Assembly (NCBI GenBank): GCA_016714765.1
Contig: JADKCF010000024.1
Span: forward strand, 1 to 50,768
Reading direction: 5' to 3'
Source of the DNA: Saprospiraceae bacterium
GTDB lineage: Bacteria > Bacteroidota > Bacteroidia > Chitinophagales > Saprospiraceae
Length of the DNA stretch: 50,768 nt
Shown here: piece by piece, positions 8,058 to 16,141 of the stretch
Layout of the letters: the number at the start of each line of letters is the position of its first letter
How positions within the stretch are numbered: position 1 is the stretch's first letter
Program-made: the position numbers and the translations under genes
Notes under the pieces: generated by a model
The model's input: the letters and a program-made list of their open reading frames with translations, nothing else
Told to the model about the DNA's origin: nothing
Databases searched by the model: none

Positions 8058-9725
8058 ATGAAAAATGTATTTTTATCAGCTTTTGTAATTATCGTTTGTT
8101 CGATAGGGATGTTTGAAGCAAAAGCACAATCACAAAAATTTGTTCAGGTAGACCTTAGTGGTGGTATTTCGGAGCCAATGCGCGCTTTCAGGGATCAACA
8201 TATGTTTGCATCAAGAGGAATTTCTGCAAGTGGGGGATTTGATTATTTTTTTGGCAAATTGGGTTTAGGATTCTCAGGGGGCTATTTTACCAACAAAAGC
8301 AGCGCAAAATTTACGGACTATATTGAGCACAAATATTTTGAAACTATTTATGGAAGTAATTTTAAAGACTGGAACACAAAATATATCCAGTTCGGACCGT
8401 CCATTAAACTGGGTAATAAATGGCTTGAATTTGATATTTACGGAAAAGCCGGTTATAGCCAGATCGTAGTGCCCGACTTATATTTCTACAAAACTTTCTT
8501 TAATCAGTCCTACGAAGTGTATAGATTTAGTGGAGTGACTGAAGATTGGCAATTTGCCTGGTCCGCCGGTGCCAGATTGATGTATAAAATCAACAGGTGG
8601 TTTGGTGTTCAGGCTAAAGCTGACTACTTTACTACTTCTTATATGAGTGATATTAAATACGATAATACATATCGGGATGCCACAGATGGAAATCGCAACG
8701 GTATCATGGAAGATGCAGAATATTTTGAGTCTCAAAAAGTGTCCAACAAAGGCAATACAAATCTCAATGTCTTGAATATGAATATTGGGCTAATTTTTCA
8801 GATAGGCAGAACGCACACGCCAAAAGTGGTCAAAATGATGAATGAGAGTCCGGATACATTAAATCATATTCATACATTACCCGAAAAGCAAATAGCCAGG
8901 ATTATACCCGAAGCGGCAGAACCTGTTATTGAAACAAACCCAACAGTAGCAGAAACAAAACCTGCTCTGAGGGACGAAACAAAGGGCGAAAATGAAAAAG
9001 AAATTCCTGTCATCAATGCTCATGAAGAAAATATGATTAAAGCTGATGAGATAAAAGTGGCTTCCACTGTTGAACCTGAAAAATTGCCTGAAATACCAGT
9101 TACTACATTTGAAGCACCGGAAGCGAAATACGATGCAGAAGCAGCTGAGTTTCTTTATAAAGCAGGAGAATCTTATTTTGCAACAAATGATTTTGAAAGC
9201 GCTATGCCTTGCTTTAATAAGCTGAAAGCCGATCCAAATTACCCAAGGGCTAAGTACATGTTTGCCATGACACTTTGTGCGACGGGCAACTGCAATGAGG
9301 CTAAAAAAGAATATAAAGAATTTGCTAAAAATTATAAAGAGTCAGATGCACGAACCCTCGAGATTATATTTGCTTCTCACTTTGAGAGGTGCGCCGGTAT
9401 GGCCAAAGGCAAAACAACTTCGGTAGCTACATCGACCTTGCCAAATGGTACTGTGGGAAGCAACCCACAAGGTATGGAGTATAGGATTCAATTTATAGCC
9501 ATCCGCAAACCTGATATGCAATTTCCTAAGATGGCTACTATTGGCAATGTTGCTACTGAGTTTTTTCCCAAAAAGGCTCTATTCAGATACACACTCGATG
9601 GGTATGTTGATCTCAAAGATGCAGCTGCCGATGTCTACAAAGTAAGAAAACTTGGATTCAGGGATGCTTTTATAGCTGTTTATCAGAATGGTGTCAGAGT
9701 CAATACCTTATATCATGCCAAATGA
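8058..9725 (+). CDS. outer-membrane protein: beta-barrel, TPR and SPOR-like regions
   Basis: A 555-residue envelope protein. A signal peptide (MKNVFLSAFVIIVCSIGMF to KAQ) is followed by an outer-membrane beta-barrel-like region to about residue 250, rich in alternating aromatic strands. Residues 265-355 form a Glu/Pro/Thr-rich linker. Then comes a helical repeat resembling TPRs (FLYKAGESYFATNDFESAMP and a following NCNEAKKEYKEFAKNY helix). The last 80 residues (YRIQFIAIRKP onward) look like a divergent SPOR domain, which binds peptidoglycan stripped of stem peptides. The arrangement suggests an outer-membrane protein tied to the cell wall, but the role is unknown. The start rests on the signal peptide and the promoter at 7941-7968. 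Confidence 0.7.
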   Translation: MKNVFLSAFVIIVCSIGMFEAKAQSQKFVQVDLSGGISEPMRAFRDQHMFASRGISASGGFDYFFGKLGLGFSGGYFTNKSSAKFTDYIEHKYFETIYGSNFKDWNTKYIQFGPSIKLGNKWLEFDIYGKAGYSQIVVPDLYFYKTFFNQSYEVYRFSGVTEDWQFAWSAGARLMYKINRWFGVQAKADYFTTSYMSDIKYDNTYRDATDGNRNGIMEDAEYFESQKVSNKGNTNLNVLNMNIGLIFQIGRTHTPKVVKMMNESPDTLNHIHTLPEKQIARIIPEAAEPVIETNPTVAETKPALRDETKGENEKEIPVINAHEENMIKADEIKVASTVEPEKLPEIPVTTFEAPEAKYDAEAAEFLYKAGESYFATNDFESAMPCFNKLKADPNYPRAKYMFAMTLCATGNCNEAKKEYKEFAKNYKESDARTLEIIFASHFERCAGMAKGKTTSVATSTLPNGTVGSNPQGMEYRIQFIAIRKPDMQFPKMATIGNVATEFFPKKALFRYTLDGYVDLKDAAADVYKVRKLGFRDAFIAVYQNGVRVNTLYHAK

Positions 9726-9764
9726 GGTAGTCTAAGATATTAATAAACATGTCGAAAGGGTTGT

Positions 9765-9793
9765 TGTGCATTCGCATTTCAGCCCTTTTTTTG
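9765..9793 (+). terminator. intrinsic terminator
   Basis: AAAGGGTTG at 9765-9773 pairs with the CAGCCCTTT ending at 9788, with one wobble and a loop of about 15 nt. Seven or more T residues follow. It lies 40 bp after the barrel-TPR gene. Confidence 0.7.
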
Positions 9794-9805
9794 TTTATGC
9801 CTTTA

Positions 9806-9840
9806 TTGATTATAATAAGGTAGAAATTTGATTACTTTTG
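9806..9840 (+). promoter_or_regulatory. probable promoter of the GH65 gene
   Basis: TACTTTTG at 9833-9840 matches the -7 consensus. A TTG lies at 9806-9808 with a 24-nt spacer, slightly long. The leader would be about 60 nt. Confidence 0.4.
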
Positions 9841-9906
9841 TCAGAGTGATTACTTTTAGTGTTACTTTAAATATATTAGAAATAACAAACGTTCAACCTT
9901 ATCATT

Positions 9907-11927
9907 ATGCGCACATTTTGCCTTTGTTTCATTTGGTTTTTATACACGTATGCCTACGGCCAGTCTCCATGGGAGGTCGTAGCTGATAAAATCGACCCGG
10001 ATCATTATTATGGAGTCACCCTGGCCAATGGGGTTGTAGGAATCATCTCATCAGCAGAACCACTCAAAGTTAAAGATGTAGTCTTGAATGGTTCTTATGA
10101 TTATTATCAGCGGGGGAGAGTTTCTAATATCCTCAAAACCTTCAACCACGTCAATATGAACCTTGATGTGGATGGTATGCGTATCGGGCCAAAGGATATC
10201 CGGAATTATCAGCAGAAATTGGATATGCAGCATGCATCTCTGACAACTACCTTTGATGTGGGTGCCAAGGCTAAAGTCACTTCATCTATGATGTCACTTC
10301 GTCATTTGCCCTATACGGCATTGACCATTATTGAAATCAAGGCACTCAAAGATATTACAATTACGCCTATGAGTGTCATAGAAGCGCCTGTTCATCTCAT
10401 GGATGTACGCAATTATTATGCTGAGATAGATAGGCCCCACGTGACCATTCCTTTGCTGACATCAGTAGGGTTGAGCCCATCAGGAAGACTAAAGGTAGCT
10501 GCAAGCAATAGCTTTATTTTTGAGGAAGGGCATGGCAAAGAGCCAGATATAATACACGAAGACTGGGACTACAATATGCACCTTGCCAAATTTTACAAAA
10601 AACTCAAAGCTGGCGAAACTTATACTTTCAGCGTAGTATCTTCCACTGTGTCGAGCGCTCAATACGAAGATCCCCACAACGAAGCAGAACGGCTGACTAT
10701 ATTTGCCATGCTGGAAGGTAGGGACCGACTGTTGAGAAGGCACAATGAAGCATGGGCAGAGATATGGAAAGGGGATGTGGAAGTAACCGGCAATCCAGGA
10801 ATAACCAGAGATATCAGGTTTGCACTTTACCATTTATACTCTTTTGCACGAAGTGAAACATCCAATAGTCTCAGCCCTATGGGTTTGTCGGGTCTGGGAT
10901 ACAATGGGCATGTATTTTGGGACACAGAACTGTGGATGTATCCACCACTACTCATGCTACAGCCTGAGATGGCAAAATCATTGCTGGAGTACCGTTATGA
11001 AAGGCTGGGAGCAGCCAAAGAAAACGCATTTTCTCATGGATACAAAGGGGCTATGTTCCCTTGGGAGTCATCTGCCAACGGATCTGAAGATACGCCGGTA
11101 TGGGCTCTCACAGGTCCTTTTCAGCACCATATAACTGGATGTGTAGGTTGGGCCTTCTGGAAATATTATGAAGTAACCGGAGATAAAGAGTGGCTGCGTA
11201 CGCGGGGATGGCCGGTGCTGAAGGAAGTAGCAAGCTTTTGGGCAAGCAGGGTAGAGCGTAATGGTCCCGGCAGATATGACATCAATAATGTGATAGGAGC
11301 CAATGAGTGGCAGGAAAATATCGATAACAACGCATTTACCAATGGGATGGCTAAAACAGCTTTGAGGTATGCTACCAAAGCAGCGGTAGAACTGGGCATC
11401 ACACCTGACCCGGACTGGAATCATGTTGCAGACAATATTCCAATACTTACATTCCCGGATGGAACCACTCGTGAAAACGCCACTTATGATGGCGTGACTA
11501 TCAAACAGGCAGATGTCAATTTACTGGCTTATCCTCTTGACATCATCACAGATGAAAAAACAATCAGGAGGGACCTGGATTATTATTTGCCAAGATATGC
11601 CAAAGATGGCCCCGCTATGGGTTTTGCCATACTTGGTGTATTATACAACAGACTGGGTGAAAATGAAAAGCAGCTCAGATTTTTGCTGACAGTTACAAAC
11701 CGAATGAAGTACCTCCATTTGGAGTCATATCCGAGAGTGCCGGAGGGACCAATCCATATTTTGCTACCGGTGCAGGTGGTATGTTGCAGGCGGTACTTTC
11801 AGGTTTCGGAGGGCTCCAAATCGGAACGGATGGCATTACCCAACGTAAAACAACCTTACCAAAGGGTTGGGGTGAGATGATCATCAAAGGTGTAGGTAAA
11901 GACAAAAAAGTATTTAAGGTAAAGTGA
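9907..11927 (+). CDS. secreted GH65-family glycosidase/phosphorylase, frameshifted near the C-terminus
   Basis: A glycoside hydrolase family 65 enzyme, the family of maltose, trehalose and kojibiose phosphorylases and the related glucosyl-hydroxylysine glucosidase. A signal peptide (MRTFCLCFIWFLYTYAYG) makes it periplasmic or surface-exposed, unusual for the phosphorylases and nearer to the hydrolase branch. The (alpha/alpha)6 barrel shows FWDTELWMYPPLLML, the general acid Glu467 in GANEWQENIDNNAFTN, and IKQADVNLLAYP. After 11684 the frame changes: five T at 11680-11684 where six would restore FFADSYKPNEVPPFGVISE and the normal C-terminus to 11927, giving 673 residues. The uncorrected frame stops at 11880 with unrelated residues. 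The substrate cannot be assigned. Confidence 0.8.
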
Positions 11928-11931
11928 TCTT

Positions 11932-14397
11932 TTATTTCTTGACCTGAAATTCTTTTCGAATCACAAATGGTCGGCCATCACTGGTCATTCCTTGTACATC
12001 TATGATATAATCTGTCAGGGAATCTCCGGTAAAAAAGCTAAAATAAGCGTTTCCGTTTTCATTGGCCCTCACCAGAGGTGACCAGTAAAGTGTAGTGCGA
12101 AGATCGGGTTTTTCGGCGCCAGCAAAACTGGTACTGTAGTCAGGAGAATAAAACTCTCTGGCTTGATGGTATCCATCCCTGAGGTCTTTTGACTGATACT
12201 GGCTTGTAAAAGCATTTTTTGCATAGCCTCTGTCTTTTCTCAAATAAATGGCTACTATGCCGTTTGCACCCTGACTTCCAAAAATAGATGAAGATGAGAG
12301 ACCCCTGACTATATCAATGAACTCTACGTCATGGATATTAATACTTGCTGCATAATCATCTGTGACAGGAGCGCCGTCTACCAAAACCTGTGCAGTGGTG
12401 GATAGATTGATAGAATTACTACCTCTGATCCTGAATTTCTGCCCTGTAGCGCGATTGCCTATTACCTGCACTCCAGGTGACCTGGCTGCAACCAGATCAT
12501 AAACTGTCCAGTTTGGATTGATATAGGGCAGTGAATCCAGCTCAAATCTTTTGTCAAAATTATTGTAGGGAATATTCCTCTCCTTTTTAAGGATTTCGGC
12601 CCTTCTTTTTTTAGAAGATCTGACAGTCACTTCATCTAATTGTACTGACATAGATGTATATAAGGAATCATATTTATGTTGTTCGTTTGTTTTTTTCAGG
12701 TATTCTACGATATTAAAATTCTGTTTTAAACCATTAGTATAAATATTTTGATTCTCTATATACCTTTGGGTTAGATTTTCTACAATGAGCTGCAGGCTTT
12801 CTGACGTTTCTGCTCCATTGGCCTGGCTTTCTGAAGCTTTCAAAGTGACCGTCTGTTTGCCAAATATCGGTAACTCGTCAAAAACAAAATGCCCGTAACG
12901 GTCAGTGTTTACTACATTGACTATGTAATCGTCACTCAGTACGACCAGATCCACCTTGGCATCTTCCAGAGGTCTTCCATTTTTCAAAACTGTACCCCTT
13001 ATGACAAAGCCGCTTTCGGGAGCAAAAGCAAGCACTGGGTCTGTCTGTGTAATAAGAAAATCACTTCGGAATCTTGTCCAGGCATGGGTCATCATGACTA
13101 AATCCAGCAAGGCTTTACGCTTTGGGCTGTCATCTAAAAAATAGTAACCCGGATTTGGGATATGTTTTGTAAGATCTGAAGTCAATAAAAAGAATGTTCG
13201 GATATCACCATCAGCTGCATTAAAATTAGTATTGTTTTTGTCGAACACACTGACTGAAAAATTGCCTTTTAAACCATTTGAGTTGTTATCCTTTAATCTG
13301 ACTACTACATCAGTTTTACTTCTGGTATTCTGGTAGGCGTAAGAGAGGCTAATGTCCCCTTTTACCACATCAGTACTACCACCATCCAGGAAAACAGCGC
13401 GCTCGCAAAGTGGCATTCCTTCTTTATTGAAAAGAGTAAACTGAGCGACTCCGGACGGTATAGGAACTTTACCTATTTTTAACAGTTTGGAGGCCCCACT
13501 GAGACTGTCGATACTCAAAAAAACAACGCCCCTGATATGCCCAATCAGAAAGCATCCTTGCAGGCCCTGCACTTCATTAGTCTGTAATGTTACCGACAAT
13601 ACATCTTTGCTTCTATTGTTGATTCTTATTCCATATCCCTTCTTTTTAGCTGGAGGAAGATTCAATTTACTGTCTTTCATCACAGCAGTATATTTCATTG
13701 CGGCAGTGGGCGTAATCGAAAAGAATCCCCGTCCCTCGTGCAGTGTTGCTGTTTTTACTATTATTTGACCTTGTTCATCCTCTATGTACATTTCTCCATC
13801 TGCTGCACTTCCATTTTCATATTTGGCTTCAAAAGCCACTATTGATTCAAGGCCCTCTACCATATCGCCTCCTTCAGGAAAAAAACTGACTTTCAAATTT
13901 TCCTTCAGTTTGTTTTGAGCGAGGGAGTCAGACTTTACAGCGTCTGTAGCAGCATCCCATATCATCAGTTCTTTGGTGTATACATATCCTGCATGGTAAT
14001 TGCGCATGTAGTTGGTATAAGCCTGAATAAGATAGGCACCAGGTTTCCATTTCGGGTCTATGGCGATTTCACCGCTTCCATGTTGTTCATTCAGCAAAAT
14101 ACCTTTTTGGACGATTACCGATGAGTCAGGACCGATTATCTGTACATAAACTAATCCAGAAACAGGCTTTTGGCTATGAATGGAAGCATCAGTAGCCGTC
14201 AAACTATACCATATGGTATCCCCAAGTGTATAATGTGGTTTATCTGTGTGAATATACACTTTTTCATGGGGGAAATTTTTGGTCAGGAATTCAAGCCTTT
14301 CCAGCAATATTCGCATGATTTCGTTGGGTGGCGTAAACGATAGGTTCGATATAGCGATTAAAAAAAATACGAGGGAATAAAGGATGTTATTTCTCAA
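11932..14397 (-). CDS. MG2-like protein with carboxypeptidase-regulatory and TonB plug domains
   Basis: An 821-residue exported protein with an N-terminal signal/anchor (ILYSLVFFLIAISNLSF). The first part resembles macroglobulin MG2 domains (HEKVYIHTDKPHYTLGDTIW, GEIAIDPKWKPGAYLIQAYT). A carboxypeptidase-regulatory-like fold lies around residue 465-540 (GFVIRGTVLKNGRPLEDAKV). A TonB plug domain at about 617-720 follows, with RIRGSNSINLSTTAQVLVDG and SSSIFGSQGANGIVAIYLRK. No 22-strand barrel follows the plug, so it cannot be an ordinary receptor. The family is common in Bacteroidota and its function is unknown. It is the last gene of a probable operon with the acetyltransferase (44 bp) and HAD gene. 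Confidence 0.8.
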   Translation of the reverse strand: MRNNILYSLVFFLIAISNLSFTPPNEIMRILLERLEFLTKNFPHEKVYIHTDKPHYTLGDTIWYSLTATDASIHSQKPVSGLVYVQIIGPDSSVIVQKGILLNEQHGSGEIAIDPKWKPGAYLIQAYTNYMRNYHAGYVYTKELMIWDAATDAVKSDSLAQNKLKENLKVSFFPEGGDMVEGLESIVAFEAKYENGSAADGEMYIEDEQGQIIVKTATLHEGRGFFSITPTAAMKYTAVMKDSKLNLPPAKKKGYGIRINNRSKDVLSVTLQTNEVQGLQGCFLIGHIRGVVFLSIDSLSGASKLLKIGKVPIPSGVAQFTLFNKEGMPLCERAVFLDGGSTDVVKGDISLSYAYQNTRSKTDVVVRLKDNNSNGLKGNFSVSVFDKNNTNFNAADGDIRTFFLLTSDLTKHIPNPGYYFLDDSPKRKALLDLVMMTHAWTRFRSDFLITQTDPVLAFAPESGFVIRGTVLKNGRPLEDAKVDLVVLSDDYIVNVVNTDRYGHFVFDELPIFGKQTVTLKASESQANGAETSESLQLIVENLTQRYIENQNIYTNGLKQNFNIVEYLKKTNEQHKYDSLYTSMSVQLDEVTVRSSKKRRAEILKKERNIPYNNFDKRFELDSLPYINPNWTVYDLVAARSPGVQVIGNRATGQKFRIRGSNSINLSTTAQVLVDGAPVTDDYAASINIHDVEFIDIVRGLSSSSIFGSQGANGIVAIYLRKDRGYAKNAFTSQYQSKDLRDGYHQAREFYSPDYSTSFAGAEKPDLRTTLYWSPLVRANENGNAYFSFFTGDSLTDYIIDVQGMTSDGRPFVIRKEFQVKK

Positions 14398-14441
14398 AGC
14401 GTGGTAAATATTTAAGATTCAGAAATAGTTAAAATATTGTT

Positions 14442-15083
14442 TTAAAAATCTGGTGGCAGGTTTTCGTCCAATAGCTGTTGGAAAATTTCAAAATATTCGC
14501 CTACGTCCTTGCCATCCACCAGACCATGATGAGCGTGCACCGAACATGGCATGTGTAGCCTACCTCCCTGCTCCGTCATCTTTCCGAACGAAATTTTTGG
14601 TACAGAATCTTTTGTCCTGTAGGACCTGGCATGAGACAGTGAAGTAAAATCGATCCAAGGCAGGGATGAATAATGAATACAATCATCTCCATTTCTCGTC
14701 GGAAAAAGATTTCTGCTAGACCTGATTCTTATTATTTCTGCCTGCGTATTTGCTTCGAAAATTTGAAAGGCATTGTCAAAAACAATAAAGCTGAAACCAA
14801 AGGTACCGTCCTCTCTGTTGATGGTTGCTGATGCATGTATATCATCATAATGAATCACATCAGGACCCTGGATTCTGTATTTCATAACAGAGATCTGATT
14901 GACAGCCATTAGTGATTTGTGCAGATAATACGTAAAAAATGAATAGCCGGCAGCTTTTGCATAATTGTACGCTTTTGTCACGTCCACAGCTGTAGTTATA
15001 CCAAAATAGGGCTCTTCAAAAGTGCTGAAAAAATCAAACAGTTCTCTCCTGTTCCAATCACTAAGGTTTAATTTTGTATACAT
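14442..15083 (-). CDS. CatA-like O-acetyltransferase
   Basis: A 213-residue cytoplasmic protein of the chloramphenicol acetyltransferase (CAT type A) fold. The N-terminal segment NRRELFDFFSTFEEPYFGIT matches CatA starts. The catalytic motif HHGLVDG at 185-191 corresponds to the HHxxxDG site, with His186 as general base. The length agrees with the family (about 210-220). Chromosomal CatA homologues in Bacteroidota are frequent and need not act on chloramphenicol, so resistance should not be assumed. The start at 15083 is one base from the stop of the upstream HAD gene, showing tight translational coupling. Confidence 0.85.
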   Translation of the reverse strand: MYTKLNLSDWNRRELFDFFSTFEEPYFGITTAVDVTKAYNYAKAAGYSFFTYYLHKSLMAVNQISVMKYRIQGPDVIHYDDIHASATINREDGTFGFSFIVFDNAFQIFEANTQAEIIRIRSSRNLFPTRNGDDCIHYSSLPWIDFTSLSHARSYRTKDSVPKISFGKMTEQGGRLHMPCSVHAHHGLVDGKDVGEYFEIFQQLLDENLPPDF

Positions 15084-15084
15084 T

Positions 15085-15777
15085 TTACAGCAACGTTAGT
15101 ATTTCATTGATATGTTCTACTTGTCTGAATTTAGGATTGGTGATTATGACATCTACTTTCTCATGTTCCCATGTAGTATGAAAAGGTACGTGTATGCCAT
15201 AACAGCCGAGTTCCAGCACAGGAATGACATCTGACTTGAGTGAATTGCCAATCATCATAAATTCATCCGGAAGGATGTCCAGGTGTTTTAATAATTTAGT
15301 GTAATCCGAAGGTCTTTTTTCGGATACAATTTCTATATGATGAAAATAACCACCCAGACCTGATTTACTGAGTTTTCTTTCCTGGTCCAGGAGGTCTCCT
15401 TTGGTTACGACGACCAATCGATATTTGCTTTTGAGCGATTTAAGTACCTCTTCTACACCATACAGCACATCCACAGGAAATTCCAGTTGGTTTCTTCCTA
15501 TCTCGATTATCTTTGCAACTGTACCTAAAGGTAATGTGTCACCTCCTATCCTGAGTGCGGTCTCGATCATCGACAGGACAAAGGCTTTGATGCCATAACC
15601 ATATAGCTTGAGATTATCTATTTCTGTGGCGAACAACTCTCTCTGAATAGTATGATAAGGCAAATAGTCTGACATAAGATCACAAAATTTGTCCTCGGCC
15701 TCCCTGAAATATGGTTCATTGCTCCAGAGTGTGTCATCTGCGTCAAAACCAATCACTTTTATATTCTTACATTGCAT
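15085..15777 (-). CDS. HAD-superfamily hydrolase
   Basis: A 230-residue haloacid dehalogenase-like phosphatase. Motif I is GFDADDTLW near residues 11-19 with the nucleophilic Asp. Motif II is VVVTKGD, motif III lies in EKRPSDYTKLLKHL, and motif IV is MMIGNSLKSDVIPVLELG with its acidic residue. A helical cap sits between motifs I and II. The ATG at 15777 (MQCKNIKVIGFDADD) is chosen because a promoter lies just upstream at 15798-15826. The longer frame to 15858 adds a poor extension that overlaps this promoter. It is the first gene of the three-gene operon with the CatA-like and MG2/plug genes. Substrate unknown. Confidence 0.85.
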   Translation of the reverse strand: MQCKNIKVIGFDADDTLWSNEPYFREAEDKFCDLMSDYLPYHTIQRELFATEIDNLKLYGYGIKAFVLSMIETALRIGGDTLPLGTVAKIIEIGRNQLEFPVDVLYGVEEVLKSLKSKYRLVVVTKGDLLDQERKLSKSGLGGYFHHIEIVSEKRPSDYTKLLKHLDILPDEFMMIGNSLKSDVIPVLELGCYGIHVPFHTTWEHEKVDVIITNPKFRQVEHINEILTLL

Positions 15778-15797
15778 AGCTAAATTGATTTGTGTGA

Positions 15798-15826
15798 CAA
15801 AAGTAGCTGATTTAGGCTGAAAACAA
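15798..15826 (-). promoter_or_regulatory. promoter of the HAD-CAT-MG2 operon
   Basis: On the minus strand, TTG (15826-15824), an 18-nt spacer and TACTTTTG (15805-15798) match the Bacteroidota consensus. The leader to the ATG at 15777 would be short, about 13 nt. It decides the HAD start. Confidence 0.55.
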
Positions 15827-16085
15827 CCAGCTATGATTGATTTTTTACAGCCCCCCACTCATTTTTGGCATCCCGCTTTTTAATTTTTTAAATAAGACGG
15901 TTTTAAAAATCAAATTCACCACATTGGCACTTTATTATTATTTTTCGCAAAATGTGTGTGACCTTAAAAAATATTATTTTTTCAAAAGCCCAATTTAGAC
16001 TAAAATACAAGGTATCTTTCTTTGAAAAATTTTATTTCTATACAATGAAAATGCCTTCAAATTCCTTTTTTTGACTTAATTGTAT

Positions 16086-16093
16086 TAAATTTG
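16086..16093 (+). promoter_or_regulatory. -7 box of the pheT promoter
   Basis: TAAATTTG matches TAnnTTTG and is 48 nt before the ATG. The nearest TTG (16071-16073) is only 12 nt upstream, too close, so only the -7 element is supported. Confidence 0.35.
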
Positions 16094-16141
16094 CACTTTT
16101 TAGAGAGCTGTTAATTAAAGAATTTAAAGATCAAGGGAAGT

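Larger units (their letters stand above)
15778..16141. other. divergent intergenic region before pheT
   Basis: This AT-rich stretch holds the HAD operon promoter on the minus strand and a probable -7 box for pheT on the plus strand. Nothing else coding was seen. No T-box or attenuator structure was recognised. Confidence 0.5.

Noticed and set aside
14442..15083. Acquired chloramphenicol resistance
   Set aside because: CatA-like genes are common chromosomal genes in this phylum; operon context gives no mobile element and the substrate is unknown.
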